Source: Nanobdellati archaeon
Lineage (GTDB): Archaea; EX4484-52; JAADEF01
Reading direction: 5' to 3'
Assembly (NCBI GenBank): GCA_026997215.1
Contig: JALWJP010000048.1
Coordinates: 1 to 6,445, forward strand
Length of the DNA: 6,445 nt
Shown here: piece by piece, positions 6,431 through 6,445 of the stretch
How positions within the stretch are numbered: the first letter of the stretch is position 1
Layout of the letters: the number at the start of each line of letters is the position of its first letter
Program-made: the position numbers and the translations under genes
Notes under the pieces: generated by a model
What the model was told of the DNA's origin: nothing
The model's input: the letters and a program-made list of their open reading frames with translations, nothing else
Databases searched by the model: none

Positions 6431-6445
6431 GGTTAAGAAATATAT

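Noticed and set aside
6422..6431. Palindrome CTTTTAAAAG as an operator of ileS
   Set aside because: Ten AT-rich bases are readily palindromic by chance, and the position is better explained as a TATA box.

Overview
This AT-rich window (about one third G+C by eye) looks like a piece of an archaeal chromosome. The evidence is an archaeal-type isoleucyl-tRNA synthetase and a pyruvoyl-dependent arginine decarboxylase very like the Methanocaldococcus enzyme. In addition, TATA boxes sit about 27 bases upstream of the start codons of first genes, which lack Shine-Dalgarno sequences, while the internal genes carry GGTG-type Shine-Dalgarno sequences. The compact layout (very short gaps, overlapping genes) and small proteins would suit a streamlined lineage such as DPANN, but the sequence alone does not fix the taxon.

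Layout. Positions 1-2116 (minus strand) hold a two-gene operon: a CPA-superfamily cation/proton antiporter followed by cysteinyl-tRNA synthetase (cysS). The cysS start overlaps the antiporter end by 44 bases, and cysS runs off the left edge. A 53-base divergent promoter region (2117-2169) contains one near-central TATA box that can serve both directions. Positions 2170-3262 (plus strand) hold a second two-gene operon: a calcineurin-like metallophosphoesterase and then the arginine decarboxylase pdaD. Positions 3229-6399 (minus strand) hold a third two-gene operon: isoleucyl-tRNA synthetase (ileS) and then a 105-residue four-helix membrane protein of unknown function. That last gene converges on pdaD and overlaps its 3' end by 34 bases. 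There is no gene-free stretch longer than about 60 bases.

How the genes may connect. Two class I aminoacyl-tRNA synthetases (Cys, Ile) lie close together. The decarboxylase makes agmatine. In archaea agmatine is both a polyamine precursor and the group attached to C34 of tRNA-Ile2 as agmatidine, which lets that tRNA read AUA and be charged by IleRS. AUA is the dominant Ile codon in pdaD itself (10 of 13), so an agmatine source beside ileS is a suggestive pairing, though this is inference.

I see no mobile element, CRISPR array, RNA gene, defence system or clearly novel multi-gene system. The window is mainly housekeeping. The most interesting items are the shared, nearly symmetric promoter for two apparently leaderless transcripts, the internally duplicated small membrane protein, and the non-canonical ion-site motifs of the antiporter.
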